Counted from the first letter of the stretch, positions 1 to 10,557 are shown. The stretch is DNA of 19,347 bases from Gonapodya sp. JEL0774 (GCA_027604505.1 JADIIX010000254.1:1-19347); one strand, 5' to 3'. The notes: generated from the letters alone by a model not told the origin. Made by a program: numbers and translations.

Positions 1-347
1 GTATTCCTTAGAACTGTCTATCCCCAATGTGTTGAACGTGACTCATGGGGAAACCCTAGACTAGATTTGCTAACATTCTGAATACACATTTCTCCCAATT
101 GTTCAAGATATTATGGTAATCTTACATCATTTCACAGGTTCATTTTGAATTTCATTTTATGGGTAGGTGAAGTAAATTACAGGGTGCGGGGTGTAAAGAA
201 CGCGACAACAAGAGCGCAGAAAAGAGTCCAACAAAATGTACAGACAAAAGCTAGCATGTGTTAGATTACTAGCAGATTTACTATGTTTGGGCAATTTGAA
301 ATAGGGACTTTGAGTAATTTTCAAAATAGTAATTGTGTAATTTTCCT
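1..347. other. Gene-free flank, AT-rich
   Basis: I see no reading frame with coding character here and no RNA gene. The stretch is AT-rich and leads into the first gene on the + strand, so it may hold that gene's promoter and 5' leader. No TATA box is clear enough to call. Confidence 0.4.
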
Positions 348-1101
348 ATGGTTGCAAAAAGAACGATGTCTGATACAGGACGGGCTCAATGCCTGGTTGA
401 ATCGGTTGTATCGTTTGAAGAAATATATGGTTCTAGAAGTACTCCACCTTCAGAGTTGAATAGACAAGCAAGACCGGAGTCTCGGTCTCGGTTCCAGTCT
501 GAGGAAATATATGGTTCTGTAACTACTCCACCTTCAGAGTAGAATGGACGAGTAAGACCAGAGTTTCGGTCTCAGTTCCAGTCTCAGGAAATACATGGTT
601 CTACAAGTACTCCACTTTCAGAGTTGAACAGACGAGTAAGACCCGAGTCTCAGTCTCGGTCTCGGCGTCGTTCATCTCTTTCAAGTAGTGCGTATCCAGT
701 CGTTCCATTTGAAGGTACGAGATATGACGAGGCTGCACCTGGACGTTGCTTCGAGTTGTTGGAGACTAATTACATGAACATCGAAGATTACCTCAGACAT
801 AATCAAGACAATATTATTCTGTATTACAGTCAGAAATGAAGAAAGAACTTATGCAAACTGCTGGACACAAAGTCAGCTTCTCGCACTTACAATTCCATCA
901 TATGAGAATTGGACCTATACTGATACCAAAGCACTACAATATGCCAATGGCAGAGTTAAGTTGACACAGAGAATTCCTGAGCGTTCAATGCCTGTTCTGA
1001 AAACAGCTAATGGCAACGCAGTTGTTTCAATAGAGGAACTCGAGCGAGCTGTGGACAGACAAGAAAGAAGGTTTTTGATCTCACAGAAAACTGAAATGTG
1101 A
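348..1101 (+). pseudogene. Hypothetical protein gene with 28-residue tandem repeats, broken by an in-frame TAG
   Basis: Not recognised. The first ATG of the frame is at 348. After about 24 residues come three copies of a 28-codon repeat (core EEIYGS..TPPSE, then an Arg/Ser/Gln-rich stretch), followed by an RS-rich segment. Repeat copy 2 has TAG at 540-542 where copies 1 and 3 have TTG, and the same frame stays open beyond it to 839, so this looks like a recent nonsense change. A second coding-like frame (about 90 residues, ending EERTYANCWTQ... to TGA 1099-1101) joins in phase if 715-829 is removed as an intron (GTACGA...TTACAG). The segment 715-829 also reads as protein, so that junction is uncertain. 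The low-complexity, Arg/Ser-rich composition suggests a disordered region. No function can be assigned. Confidence 0.45.
420..671 (+). repeat. 84-bp tandem repeat, three copies, codon-phased
   Basis: Copies start at 420, 504 and 588, each with GAAATAYATGGTTCT, then ACTCCAC.TTCAGAGT, then AGACC.GAGT.TC and a run of TCGGTCTC/CAGTCTC. The period is exactly 84 bp, or 28 codons, so expansion keeps the reading frame. The third copy diverges after about 70 bp into an RS-rich tail. Confidence 0.85.
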
Positions 1102-1208
1102 TCCAAGGTGATGTTGAGAAATAGGACCCAAACTGTTCCATACTTTGATATTGAACCAATAGAACAAAACCCATAAGGCCCTATTGCAGAAAGTTATTGA
1201 AAGTGCAT
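1102..1208. other. Short convergent intergenic gap
   Basis: This lies between the stop of the repeat gene on + (1101) and the predicted stop of the PWWP-like-tailed gene on - (1209). It should carry both 3' ends. No clear AATAAA is seen. Confidence 0.3.
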
Positions 1209-3023
1209 TCAGAATGTTTTTTCCGGAATGTGCGAGTCAGTAATCTTACAAGCGCTATTTTTTTTACCTTCATCACCTGCCATCTCTCCCCATATCAAAT
1301 CTCCCGGTTTCTATCTCTTCAACTGCGCAGCTTTCGCTCGCAACAATGTGCTCTTTGTCGACCTCACCTCAATTGATGGTGCAGATTTCCATAATTTCTT
1401 TCTCGGACTCCCACTCAGCCTTGGCACCACAACCATGACTGATTGCATGCTTGGCTCCTCAATTCTGTTTTCCCAAACTCGCTCCTCCCTTGCAAGCGGC
1501 TCGATTGGGATGCCAATTTCATGGTCGTCTGGTTCAACATTTTCCTGGGTTTCGTTGTCCTCTTCTTCATTTGGAATTCCCGCAACTCCAACATTCTTCG
1601 CAGCCATCCTGACGAATTTGTCCAATGCAAGAAGCATTCCAATGAGACTTGTCATTTTCTTGTCATTCATCTCGTTTTGACAAGAAGGAAGTTCAATCCG
1701 CCCGCACGAACGTGTCAGTGCAGTTGGTGATGCTGGAAGCGGTTCGCGTGTCATCTTCATATGCATTGTGGTGCCAACTATGGTGATTGACGCAGCGCAA
1801 ATCGACTTATCGTCATCATTTAATCGAGACTTGAGCGCACGTCGCATGTTTTGAACTGTCCTTGCCGCGTCGCACCTCCCTTTGAGTAGTCCTCCACAGC
1901 AGCTGGGTGCTCCCCGTGCTTGTATTCAAACCCTGGCACACACATGTGCTCAGTGTCTGGACCGATCAATGATGCCACCAAACTTGCATCCCGCTTCTCG
2001 TCTGGGCTGGCTTCGTCGGGCGTCTTGGTATTCCAGTACCAGCGGAGGCCTGGAAAGAGTTGGATCCAACCCTCTAAGAAGTTGCCAAAACATTTTTCCA
2101 GACTTCGTTCCATACTATTGAAGTGCTCACTGTCGTATTTGGGTAACTCGTACCATCTGAACACCAACATTATTCTCAAGTGGTACGAACAACACAAAAT
2201 CGAAGAAATACTTACAGACTCATTATCAGAACTTGCATCTTATGGTATCTGAGTGAATTCTCGCGAAACTTCTCTTCACTTTCGTTGACGAGCGCAGGTG
2301 TTATCGGTGTCTCCCAAACATGTCCGCTGTGTAGGCATGACAATGTGTGACTGATGATGGTTTCGACAGCAGATGGAACTTCTGTGTCCCACACAAGCGG
2401 CCCTAGAAGAATATCAAATAGGTTCGCCAGTTGAGTACGCATCCAAACAGGACCATCAGGGTCCGCATATAACTCGTTTTGGTCAAACCTGTCGAAAGTA
2501 TTAGAAACACATGGAGGTATACTTCACAGTCTGCATACTCACGGGTCATGTTTACTCTGATTTTCAAGTTTTTTCTGCTTTCCTTTTCCTTTCACATCGG
2601 GTGGTGCCAGAGACGGGTGCATTGACAACGTATGCATGACACGTGCAAGAAGTTCCGCTCGTTCCTCGACAGTCGCTGTTTTCATCAACCCCTTTACTTC
2701 TTTCTGGGTGACATCATTCACATATTCTTGAATGACAGTGGTTTCTGGACGGGGACTTGAGTTCTCTTTTGTCAAAGCCATGGTGAGATCCTTGGAAATT
2801 TCCACCGCATCGACAATCCCCTGTTCTTTGAAAAGCTCTATGACGCGTGTTCGAAGACCGCTGTCGTTTTCACTGGCGACCATGACGGGGAACGTGAATC
2901 AATAGCTCGTTCTCGGAGGATGTGCGATGTCGAAATAATTTGAGCGGTCCACATATACGCAACTCACTTCGTGGTTTCTTGCTTACTTTCGATTGAAGAT
3001 TCGGTCGCTGTCGCTGATTCCAT
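1209..3023 (-). CDS. Five-exon gene of unknown function; last exon begins like a PWWP domain
   Basis: Not recognised as a whole. Predicted exons (minus strand) are 3023-2968, 2872-2543, 2488-2216, 2156-1368 and 1310-1209. Introns of 95, 54, 59 and 57 bp have GTGAGT/GTAAGT/GTGAGG donors and CAG/TAG acceptors, and every junction keeps the frame. The N-terminus is Ser/Thr/Glu-rich, followed by helical segments and a charged stretch around EYKHGEHPAAVEDY. One break lies inside exon 4: the frame shifts at the A-run complementary to 1849-1852, and one more A would restore it. Removing the last intron skips a TAG and yields KPGDLIWGEM, which resembles the first strand of PWWP domains, but the protein ends about 23 residues later, so a full PWWP is not encoded. 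The start could instead be the ATG at 2883. The predicted product is about 516 residues if the A-run break is a sequencing error. Confidence 0.6.
1849..1852 (-). other. Frame break at an A homopolymer
   Basis: On the minus strand the sequence reads CAG TTC AAA ACA TGC and hits a stop at 1820-1822. With five As instead of four it continues as ...FKNMRRALKS for about 160 more codons. This is either an assembly indel or a real frameshift. Confidence 0.6.
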
Positions 3024-3060
3024 TTGAATCGTTTGGGATACAGGTGGTGGTGGCTGTGGT

Positions 3061-3070
3061 ACCCCCCCCC
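3061..3070. repeat. Run of ten C (G on the minus strand)
   Basis: A homopolymer in the 115-bp gap between the stop of the F-box gene (3139) and the predicted ATG at 3023. The flanking minus-strand reading (Pro-rich, PQPPPPVSQ) is open, so the length of this run decides whether the downstream protein has a longer N-terminus. Confidence 0.8.
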
Positions 3071-3138
3071 AAAAAGGTCTCAGCCCAGAGTGGTACCATT
3101 TGAGTTTTTCTTCGCATTCTGAGATACATATTATTGTA

Positions 3139-4536
3139 TTATTGACGTGGAGCTTTTGGTAAAATATTCCACAAATCTTCCGGAATTCTCTTGTCAAACA
3201 AAATACGTACTGATTTTGACTCAGCAAAACAATCTATACTCTTGTATTTGACTCCAGAAGTAACTGCAGTTCCTCTGAGATAGAGAATGATTGTCGGTAT
3301 ATGTTCGATCGGTGCCTTTGTGAGTTCAACACAAGAAATGCTGCACATAAAACGCCCATCAAGATCACGCTCCAAAGCGCGACAAACCAGTTCCTGAATG
3401 TCCTGCGCTTCCCACAACTCACACTGTCCAGGCCCCGGTGGCTTATAGTACAAGGTCATAAATGCATTCAAACCGCATTCATATTCGGTGTATTTAGGCA
3501 TCTTTATCCACTCCTTCCATATTCCAATCTTCCTGAATTCCTCCCAAACATCTTTGAAATTGCGACGAAGAATCGGCCCTTTGAGCAGATCTTTATGCGA
3601 CAGATCCCAAACCGACTTTCGGATGATTTCATCAGGAGGTATGTAGACGCTGATCTCATATTTTGTATGACGGATTCGAGTGGTCAAATGGTCGATGGGA
3701 ATGACTCGCCCGTCACTTTTCGTAACGCTGTGATGTTTCGTAAGCACGTTGTATCCAGGCAAATCCACCTTGCTATCCTTGCGATATATCTTGTAAAGAC
3801 GTCCATCAAGAATCGTTATAGTGATATCGATGGCTGGTCTTTGATGTTTCCACATCAAACGTTCGGCTACAACGCGCCACGATCTGCATACAGCAGCAAG
3901 ATGTGAAAATACGAAAGCGGCATGGAACTGTCTGAAGATGAGACAAAGAATTTCCGGAGGTAGGTGGGCAGTATGATTACGAAACGAGGATGGTTTGTCT
4001 TCCGTGGTGACAGTATTGGTATCGAGGAGCGGAACAGTTGTGTGAGTTGTTGTTGTTGAGGCAGCTGCAGTCAGTGAAGTTGTTCGCGAACTGCTGGGTG
4101 ATTTAGGCCCTCGAGCGTCTTTCCCAGCATCCTTTCTTAAAGACGAGGTCGGTGCAGAAAGAGGTGCAAACGAAGTTGGAAGGGCGGCTGCCCCTGTTCG
4201 GAATGGAGGCGTTTTCTTCTTCGCGTCCCTTGATCTTGTTATTCCTGGCTGTGCGGACTGTGTTTCTTCAGTGGAGCGAGCTGGAGCGGTTACAGTGGAT
4301 TTTGGCATCCTAGAGCGTGACGGACCATCGGCTGGGCGTCTTATATTTGCTTTCACGCCTTGAGAGTCCCGAGGAGATGGGACATTCATGTTGGATCGTG
4401 AGAGTGGTTTAGGTCGTTGTAGTTGCTGACTCCTTTCCTGCGGGGACGGGTTTGGAAACGTACCAAACACGTATCATATATTAGAAAGCGAGGAAATAAA
4501 ACCCCAGTTTCAGTGAAAACGTACCGGGTGAGGCAT
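3139..4536 (-). CDS. F-box protein
   Basis: F-box proteins are the substrate-binding subunits of SCF ubiquitin ligases and bind Skp1 through the F-box. Exon 1 is only 12 nt (4536-4525, ATG CCT CAC CCG). An 87-bp intron (4438-4524, GTACGT...CTAAT...CCGCAG) leads to exon 2 (4437-3139), giving about 436 residues. The first ~150 residues are rich in Ser, Thr, Pro and Arg and probably disordered. The F-box follows (LPPEILCLIFRQF...LAAVCRSWRVVAERLMW), the usual position in fungal F-box proteins. The C-terminal ~270 residues show no WD40 or LRR repeats I can recognise, so the target-binding part is unassigned. The ATG has A at -3. The frame is unbroken, and the gene diverges from the RecQ-like helicase. 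Confidence is high for the F-box and moderate for the micro-exon start. Confidence 0.85.
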
Positions 4537-5038
4537 GTTGTCGGAGAGTGGATTTCGGGACTTTCGTACGTTCCCCCATGGATGGATCGACCGATCCACA
4601 GCAGTTTTCACTGTAGAAAAGTGAGGAGAAGTGTCTGGTGGGCGTTTTGGTGGGTGTTTCGGGACCGGTTGACTGAGGATTGTGCGGTTTGGGTGGCGGG
4701 GGCCGTCGCTAATTTGGCGGCAGAGCAGGAAGTGAGTTGCTCCGCAGGAGCAGATAGAAGTAATGGAGGACGGAGAACGGGGCGGACTCTGTCGATTGCC
4801 ATCGAGTGTGTTACGGGTAAGAAGATGGTTGGGCTAGTGTGACGAAATTAGGCCGGGACGTTGGTGACCGTCGGAGAGGCTGGTACCAGTCACATATAGT
4901 AAACTTCCAACCCCAATCACACAAAATCCAGACACATAACGGCTTAATTCCAAGCGTATCCCATCAAATCGTATCACAGCAACAACTTCCTCCCTTACAT
5001 TGGGGACCGTTCATCAACGCGGAGGCCGATAATGACTC
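4537..5038. promoter_or_regulatory. Divergent promoter between the F-box and helicase genes
   Basis: About 500 bp separate two start codons pointing away from each other, so both 5' leaders and core promoters must lie here. Open frames across it (for example + to 4842) look like chance. I see no clear TATA box. An upstream ATG at 5032, out of frame with the helicase start, opens a 26-codon reading frame ending at 5112, overlapping the helicase start, and could lower its translation. Confidence 0.5.
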
Positions 5039-7515
5039 ATGGCACTTTCGGGAGGGTCTTTCACTCGATATCCACCCATCCCGATACCCGTGGATGTCGA
5101 GGAACTATGTAGGATACTTGTACGCAAGGTGGGGGAGGCATTCAACTTCTGGGAGTTGAAGAAAGAACAAAAGAGGGCCATATGGGCTGTCGTGAAGGAG
5201 CGAAAAGACCTAGCCGCATGGCTGCCAACAGGTTACGGGAAGACACTCATCATGTGGCTCATTGCATTGGTGCTTGGTGGCACAGTACTCATAATCAGCC
5301 CGCTACAGGGTTTGATGCGAGAGCAGGTATGTCACGTCTGCATTCCATCCTGTCACGTCTCAGACACATCCGTTCCGCAGGTTGAGAAAGCAAATGCGGC
5401 TCAGCTGGATGCTGTCTCGCTTGCGGACGACCAGGAGAATCGGAAGGAGCTGATTGATAGGGCTGCGAACGGGAGGTGTCGTAACGGTGAGGGACACTCT
5501 GTTCTATCATTGTCCGATTGAATAACGATAATATACATCCCTTTGCAACCGTTAACAGTGTACTTGTCCCCGGAGACTGCGCTTGGTGCGTACAGGAGGT
5601 CAGCAACTAAGGTCGGCGGGAACAAACCTGTGAGCGCTGTGTTCCTGGATGAAGCCCAATGCATCACCGAATGGTGGGTTTGTTATAAGCATGTCATTGG
5701 CATGTCCATCGTTTTGAGCTTGGTTATATCGTGGTTCTAGGCAGACCGATTTCAGAAAGGACTATGGGCGAATGACAGAGTTCCGCTTTTGGATCGCGAG
5801 TGGCGGCGAGCTCAACGCCGTGAAGTTCGGGGCTTTCTCGGGTACAGCACCGGAAAAGGTCAGAAAGGACGTTGCCGGAGCGTTGTCATGGAACATGGAC
5901 GGCGTGGAGGTGGTCGAAGCAAGTCCAAACAAGCCGAACCTCACCTACAAGGTTCTTGAGCGAAATGAAGTTGTTGCAAAAGGGAAGAATCGGGCGGCAC
6001 TGACACTTGAGCAAGTTGCACAATCGCTGGAAACGGCAGTCGCAACAAAGTCTGGGCACGCATCTATCGTGTTTGTTCAGAACTACAATCAGTGCGGGAG
6101 CACATACAAGAAGCTCCTCAAGATGGTTCGAAAGGAAAATCACAAGTACATCCGGATGTTTCATGGTTCCATGAGCAAGGAGAAGAAGGAAGAGATCAAC
6201 AAACAGTGGATGGACGACACGAAACCAGCACTGTTTGTGATGACGAGTGCCGGAGGAATGGTACACATCTTTCATTTTGTTGATATTGATAAGTCTACTG
6301 ATACCCACTAACCGTGCGGTCCCTTTAATCAGAGATATGACCGTCGGAACGTCACTTTGACCGTTCTTCTCTACCCACCAAAATCCGCATGCTTATTGAT
6401 TCAAGAGATTGGGCGGTGTGTGAGGGACCTTGCTCTCAACGGTGTGGTGATCATCCTCTATTCTGCGGCAGATTTCAATCACGATGGGCATTTACCAGGT
6501 GTACGTGAGGTCAAAGAGTTCTGCATGTCTACAGGATGCTTGCGGAAGTGGTTGGCAGGATTTCTCTGCTTTGTGGATCCCATTGCCCCACGTGAAGGAG
6601 TCTGCTGCTGCAACTGTTGCTCCCCCGATCCACCTATTGTTGTGCTCCAGTCTCGTACTACATCTGCCGACACAAACCCCTCTCACACCCGGTCGGGGCA
6701 AACTGCTGCGTTTGCAACACGTCGGATTGAGGAATCTCTCGCCAAGCTCCGAAAGGAACTGATTGGAGAGATGGAGCCATGGGAGCTATTGGGGTTGGGT
6801 ACCGCAGGTGTGCTACACGCTTGTTCTCCACAAGGAAGGGAATTGATTCTAGATGCAGAATCACTTATCCGGCAGATTGGATATGAATGGGTATCACACA
6901 AGGATCGTATTGCGACATGCATCAGCGGAGTTTTTCACGCACCACTGCTAAATACTCCTGACATTCTCACCGCAGTCCCTTTAGCCTCTACTAGGACATT
7001 TCCCGCTACTTGGCCGTCTGCAGCCACTCCAATTACACGGCGCGTTGCACGTCCTCCCGTGTTCTTAACTCCTGCTGGCATTGCCTACGCACATAATCAC
7101 CTTAGAGGTCCGTCAATGACCAAAACTCCTCGGATAGGAGCAAGTCCACCAGTAAGAGTACAGTATTCTGCTTGCTCAGTGTTTATTATGAACAACAATT
7201 CTTTGGAAGGTACGCAATCCAAACCAAATTCCAGTTGTTCTGACTGCACTGGATGGATCAAGTACAGTGGACGGAGATTTTGACAGGAGCTTTGAAATCA
7301 TCGCACCAGGAAGAACAATTAATGAGGATCCAGGGATTGAGGCTATTCTGCACGCCATTCCCCGTGGAGCAACACCGCAAATTGTTAGGAGGAAAAGGGC
7401 CACAGCTGACATCAGTACATCATTTGCCTCACGTGGGGATATTTCAGCCGATACTCCACGCGCACTGTCATATCACAGCACAAAGAAAGGCTCTTCATCC
7501 GGGGGCAACATATAG
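5039..7515 (+). CDS. RecQ-like ATP-dependent DNA helicase (superfamily 2), intact
   Basis: Six exons (5039-5326, 5381-5486, 5559-5673, 5741-6260, 6333-7151, 7210-7515) join in phase to 717 residues. The introns are 54-72 bp, and the fifth has a perfect ACTAAC branch site. Motifs in order: LPTGYGKT (Walker A, about 62-69), IISPLQGLMREQ (Ia), YLSPE, DEAQCITEWQTDFRKDY (II, about 162-178; RecQ usually has DEAHC), FSGTAP (III), SIVFVQNY (IV), a weak motif V (GGM-RYDRRNV), then IQEIGRCVRD (VI, about 366-375, both Arg kept). Cysteines at about 407, 412, 422, 434-436 and 438-439 match the RecQ zinc-binding position. The C-terminal ~270 residues have no recognised winged-helix or HRDC domain. RecQ enzymes unwind DNA 3'-5' in recombination and repair; related multi-copy genes lie near telomeres in several fungi. 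An in-frame TGA just before 5039 fixes the start. Confidence 0.9.
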
Positions 7516-7573
7516 GTGTAAGTAAGGGAATCATTAGGAAAAACAATATGTCATGCCATATGATTGTTGTATT
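7516..7573. terminator. 58-bp convergent 3' gap
   Basis: Only 58 bp lie between the helicase stop (7513-7515) and the stop of the DUF6589 locus on the other strand (7574-7576). Both 3' ends must share or overlap this gap. No canonical AATAAA is present; a GGAAAAACAATATG stretch is AT-rich. Confidence 0.4.
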
Positions 7574-10557
7574 TCACTCCCTCTCTAATTCATTCAAAAT
7601 TTCGTCAAAATTGTCTTCACCATCCTCAACTTCACCATACTGTTCATTTGGTGACTCTTCATCTTCTCGGCGGTTGGGTGCTTCCACATCCTCCACCCCC
7701 TCAGCCAGAATTGGGTTAATCGTAGACTGGAACTTCTCAGACCCTCGTGTTGGGAGGTCAGGGTACAAACTCGAGAATTCCGCCCTGCTGTTCAACAGCC
7801 TACCACCGTCACGCTTCAAGAAAACATCCTGACTGTTTAGATCACGGAGAAGGACCCCCACATCTGAGTCCACCTGATTGGATTGCTGCCTCCGTCGTTT
7901 CTCACTTGTTTGGCAGATTCCCATTCCCTCTTCCAGCTTCGTTCCACGTTCGTCCATATAGAGGGAAGAGACAACCAAGTTTTGGAAGTTCTTGGAGCGT
8001 AAGCTCATACCAGCGCGGATCAGTGCCTTAATCAATTGGTTGAAGTGTTCCTGCATGAGGTCATCTGGCTTAAATCCACCTTGCCATCCAGACATGTTTA
8101 CACTCAGGTTACGTAACCAAGCCTCTGCCAAAGTGGGCGGTAGTTCACACAAGTACATTACAATGACATTGATGGTAAGACAAGTGTATCTGGATCGACC
8201 ACCACCAATAAAGACTGGTAGCCAGATCAGCCATAGATTTAATACTCTCCGGTTTTGACCATTACGCACTGATTGTCTCATCTTTGTAGGAACAACGATG
8301 CTAGATCAGATAAGCTCTTTCACATTGGTCCAGTTTGAATTACGCACAAGCATCCAGAGCATGAGTATCCGGCACATTCGTAAAGCAAGTTCCCACACGT
8401 AATCTCTGTTCCCTTTGTTCCAAAGACTGGCTTCATTGGCTTGTGATGAACTTCCAGTTTTGGCTCCTCCACTAATTGTTCTGGCACCACTGGAGGTCTT
8501 CTTTTTACCCTCCCTCTTTTCAGCCATCTGCTTTTCCCCCCCTCTCCTTTTCCGTTCTGCGGTTCCCTCCTTTTTATCAGTCGTGGGAGATGTTGACTGG
8601 GGTGCATAGGAATCTTTCCTGTGCATTTTGTTAACAATTTTATTGGCGAGAAGTTTCATGCTTGAAATGTCGTGAATTCCCAAGTCGTCCTTTGAACTGC
8701 TCAGATTCGACTTGCGAGAGAAATGACTAGGGCCCAGCCTGTCACTTCAAGCAATCGGGAGCAAGCTGCAAAATCTGCTCCATCTGCACTGACTCTGTGG
8801 TATCTGCTTCCCAATCACGCCTTTGTGTTGGCCAGATTGAAGTAATATGTAGAAGTATTGGCAAACGCTGTAGCACCCCAGAACATTCTGAATGAAGTTC
8901 GAATCATCATATGCATCAGATGAAAAATTCCAGGTACGGGCTTGAAGTGTTTGAATGTGCCGGCAAGAGTTGGCTCGTCTGACCAGATTGATTTTACTCC
9001 AGCATGGCGAGAATATGTTAGCTCATCCCCGACACTAAGGCGAGGGGCTATCTTTTCATCTGTTGGAGGAATACCCAGCGATTCATTTAATGCAGATAGT
9101 ACCTGTTTTATTATAGACGTTGTCAAGCAATCTCGCCTTTCCATGATTTCCCATTTTGACCTCACCTGACAAAATCCACTGATTGTGGACTGATAATATT
9201 CATCCACCCACAAAGGCCACACGGTGCTCTTGACAACGTCTCCATAGGGAAACACTTCCTTCAGAATTTCATTGAGGAGATCGTTCAAGTGCTCAAAGCC
9301 GCGAGCAACAACACGCTGAACTATAGATATCATGCCACCATATATTTCCTTCATCTGATCAGGATTCAATAACAGGTCACTTGGTTTCATTTCCAAACGA
9401 AGTTTTCTCGGCTCGATCTCGTCAGCAATTCTGGCTGCCTCTTCCACCAAGACATAGTCGATACTTGCAGCTTAGGCACCAGTCCAATTCAAGACAGCAC
9501 CTTGTGTGGTTGATATGTTGATGTTATCATGTGTGACAGGAATGAGGTGGCCTTCTTTTTGGGCCTTTTCTTTGAAGCAAGCCAAAATACTTGTTCGCAT
9601 GTGCTCCATATTGCGAGTTGCTGTTATCAGAGATACTGTGACACCAAGATGATTCAGGAGAGTGAACACCTGCAATGTACGTGTATACTGCTATTACTGA
9701 ACTGGGTAAGTAGTGAGGATTCAAGCCTACATCCTGTGCTACATAGTAGCTCACAATTGTCTGGTAAAAGTCCACACGATTGTCCCGAAGGATAGCTACA
9801 ACAGACAGCAGCAAGAACTTCTGAAATTGCTTTACCATGTTATCTGGGTTGCTGTCTTTGTGGCAGATTTTGTCAAACAATATCCAGATCAACAGAGCAG
9901 ACTGCCTGGCACGCTGGGCTAGTTGGCCAATGTCTAGCAAGTCGATAACATTGGCATCCCATGCTTGGTCCCTAAATATTGACGCCCTGCCAAATACTCC
10001 TGACTCTAACTGTGTGTTGATCGCTTCCTTGATCAGCTCTATGATTACAGAGGACTCAGCTGATGCAGTCTGTCCATGGGCAAGGTCACGTCGATGGTGC
10101 ATTAACTTAGAATTTTCATTGCTGCTTTTGTCAGCAGTGGAATTGCTCAGTGCTCACCACAGTTTCATTTTTGAATCGCTGAAGCGGTAGAAGTGATTGA
10201 AGAATTTCATTTGCAGTCAGTGGATTCCCTTGTGAATCGCACAAAAAGACAGCTAAATTCTGGTGAGCATGTCCTCGGAGTGCATCGGCAACCTGAGAAG
10301 TCAATTTGGGGGCAGAAAATGATCCAGAGACTTTACGAGTGGACCATTCAGCCACTCAACTGCTCAGACAAGCTTCCAAATATGACAACTGCAAGTTCTC
10401 CAATTGTCAAACCACTTTGCTCCCCTACCTCCGTGACAGTGTGCGCAGGCAGCTCCGGGTGGGTTTGTTCACCACGTGCCACTCTTGAGTTGCCAATCAC
10501 GACGATGGAACCTGGGCTACACCGCACTGGGCTCTGTCTCCACTGCTGGTGGGCCAT
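7574..10557 (-). pseudogene. DUF6589-domain gene, decayed
   Basis: I recognise this as the DUF6589 type common in basidiomycetes; its function is uncharacterised. On the minus strand an ATG at 10557 opens an N-terminal exon, and a frame slip near 10350 leads into the VAEWSTRKVSG segment. Two good introns follow (10106-10157, 52 bp with CTGAC; 9670-9730, 61 bp). The core then reads THDNINI...GAVLNWTGA, SDLLLNPDQMKEIYGGM, PGIFHLMHMMIRTSFRMFWGATAF and, near the end, GGGRSRYTCL and MSGWQGGFKPDDLMQEH, with an acidic C-terminus. The reading is broken by TAA at 9472-9474, TGA at 8815-8817, a frame slip near 8700 and TGA at 8306-8308. Sequence after each break stays family-like. The last TGA could fall in a 42-bp intron (GTGAAAG...ACAAAG), but the others have no good splice rescue. 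The conserved Asp (DNINI) and His (GIFH) positions resemble a nuclease fold, which is only inference. Confidence 0.7.

Noticed and set aside
1228-1847. Open frames on + across 1228-1730 as separate genes
   Set aside because: They lie opposite exons of the minus-strand gene, whose introns and frame are consistent; the + frames have no splice logic or domain.
3301-3906. 201-codon frame on +
   Set aside because: It is antisense to the F-box protein, whose minus-strand frame has recognisable motifs and longer continuity.
4423-4842. 139-codon frame on + upstream of the helicase
   Set aside because: It starts inside the F-box gene on the other strand and covers its first intron; composition is Trp/Arg/Val-rich with no domain. 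Better explained as promoter DNA.
5886-6308. 140-codon frame on -
   Set aside because: It mirrors the helicase exon 4, which carries real motifs.
7210-7283. Helicase ending at 7283 without the last intron
   Set aside because: Reading straight on gives a stop at 7281-7283. Removing 7152-7209 joins SPP to VRNPNQIP in phase and extends the frame to 7515 with coherent sequence.
9472-9474. Selenocysteine or programmed recoding to explain DUF6589 stops
   Set aside because: The stops are of different types (TAA and TGA) and accompany frame slips, which fits decay better than recoding.
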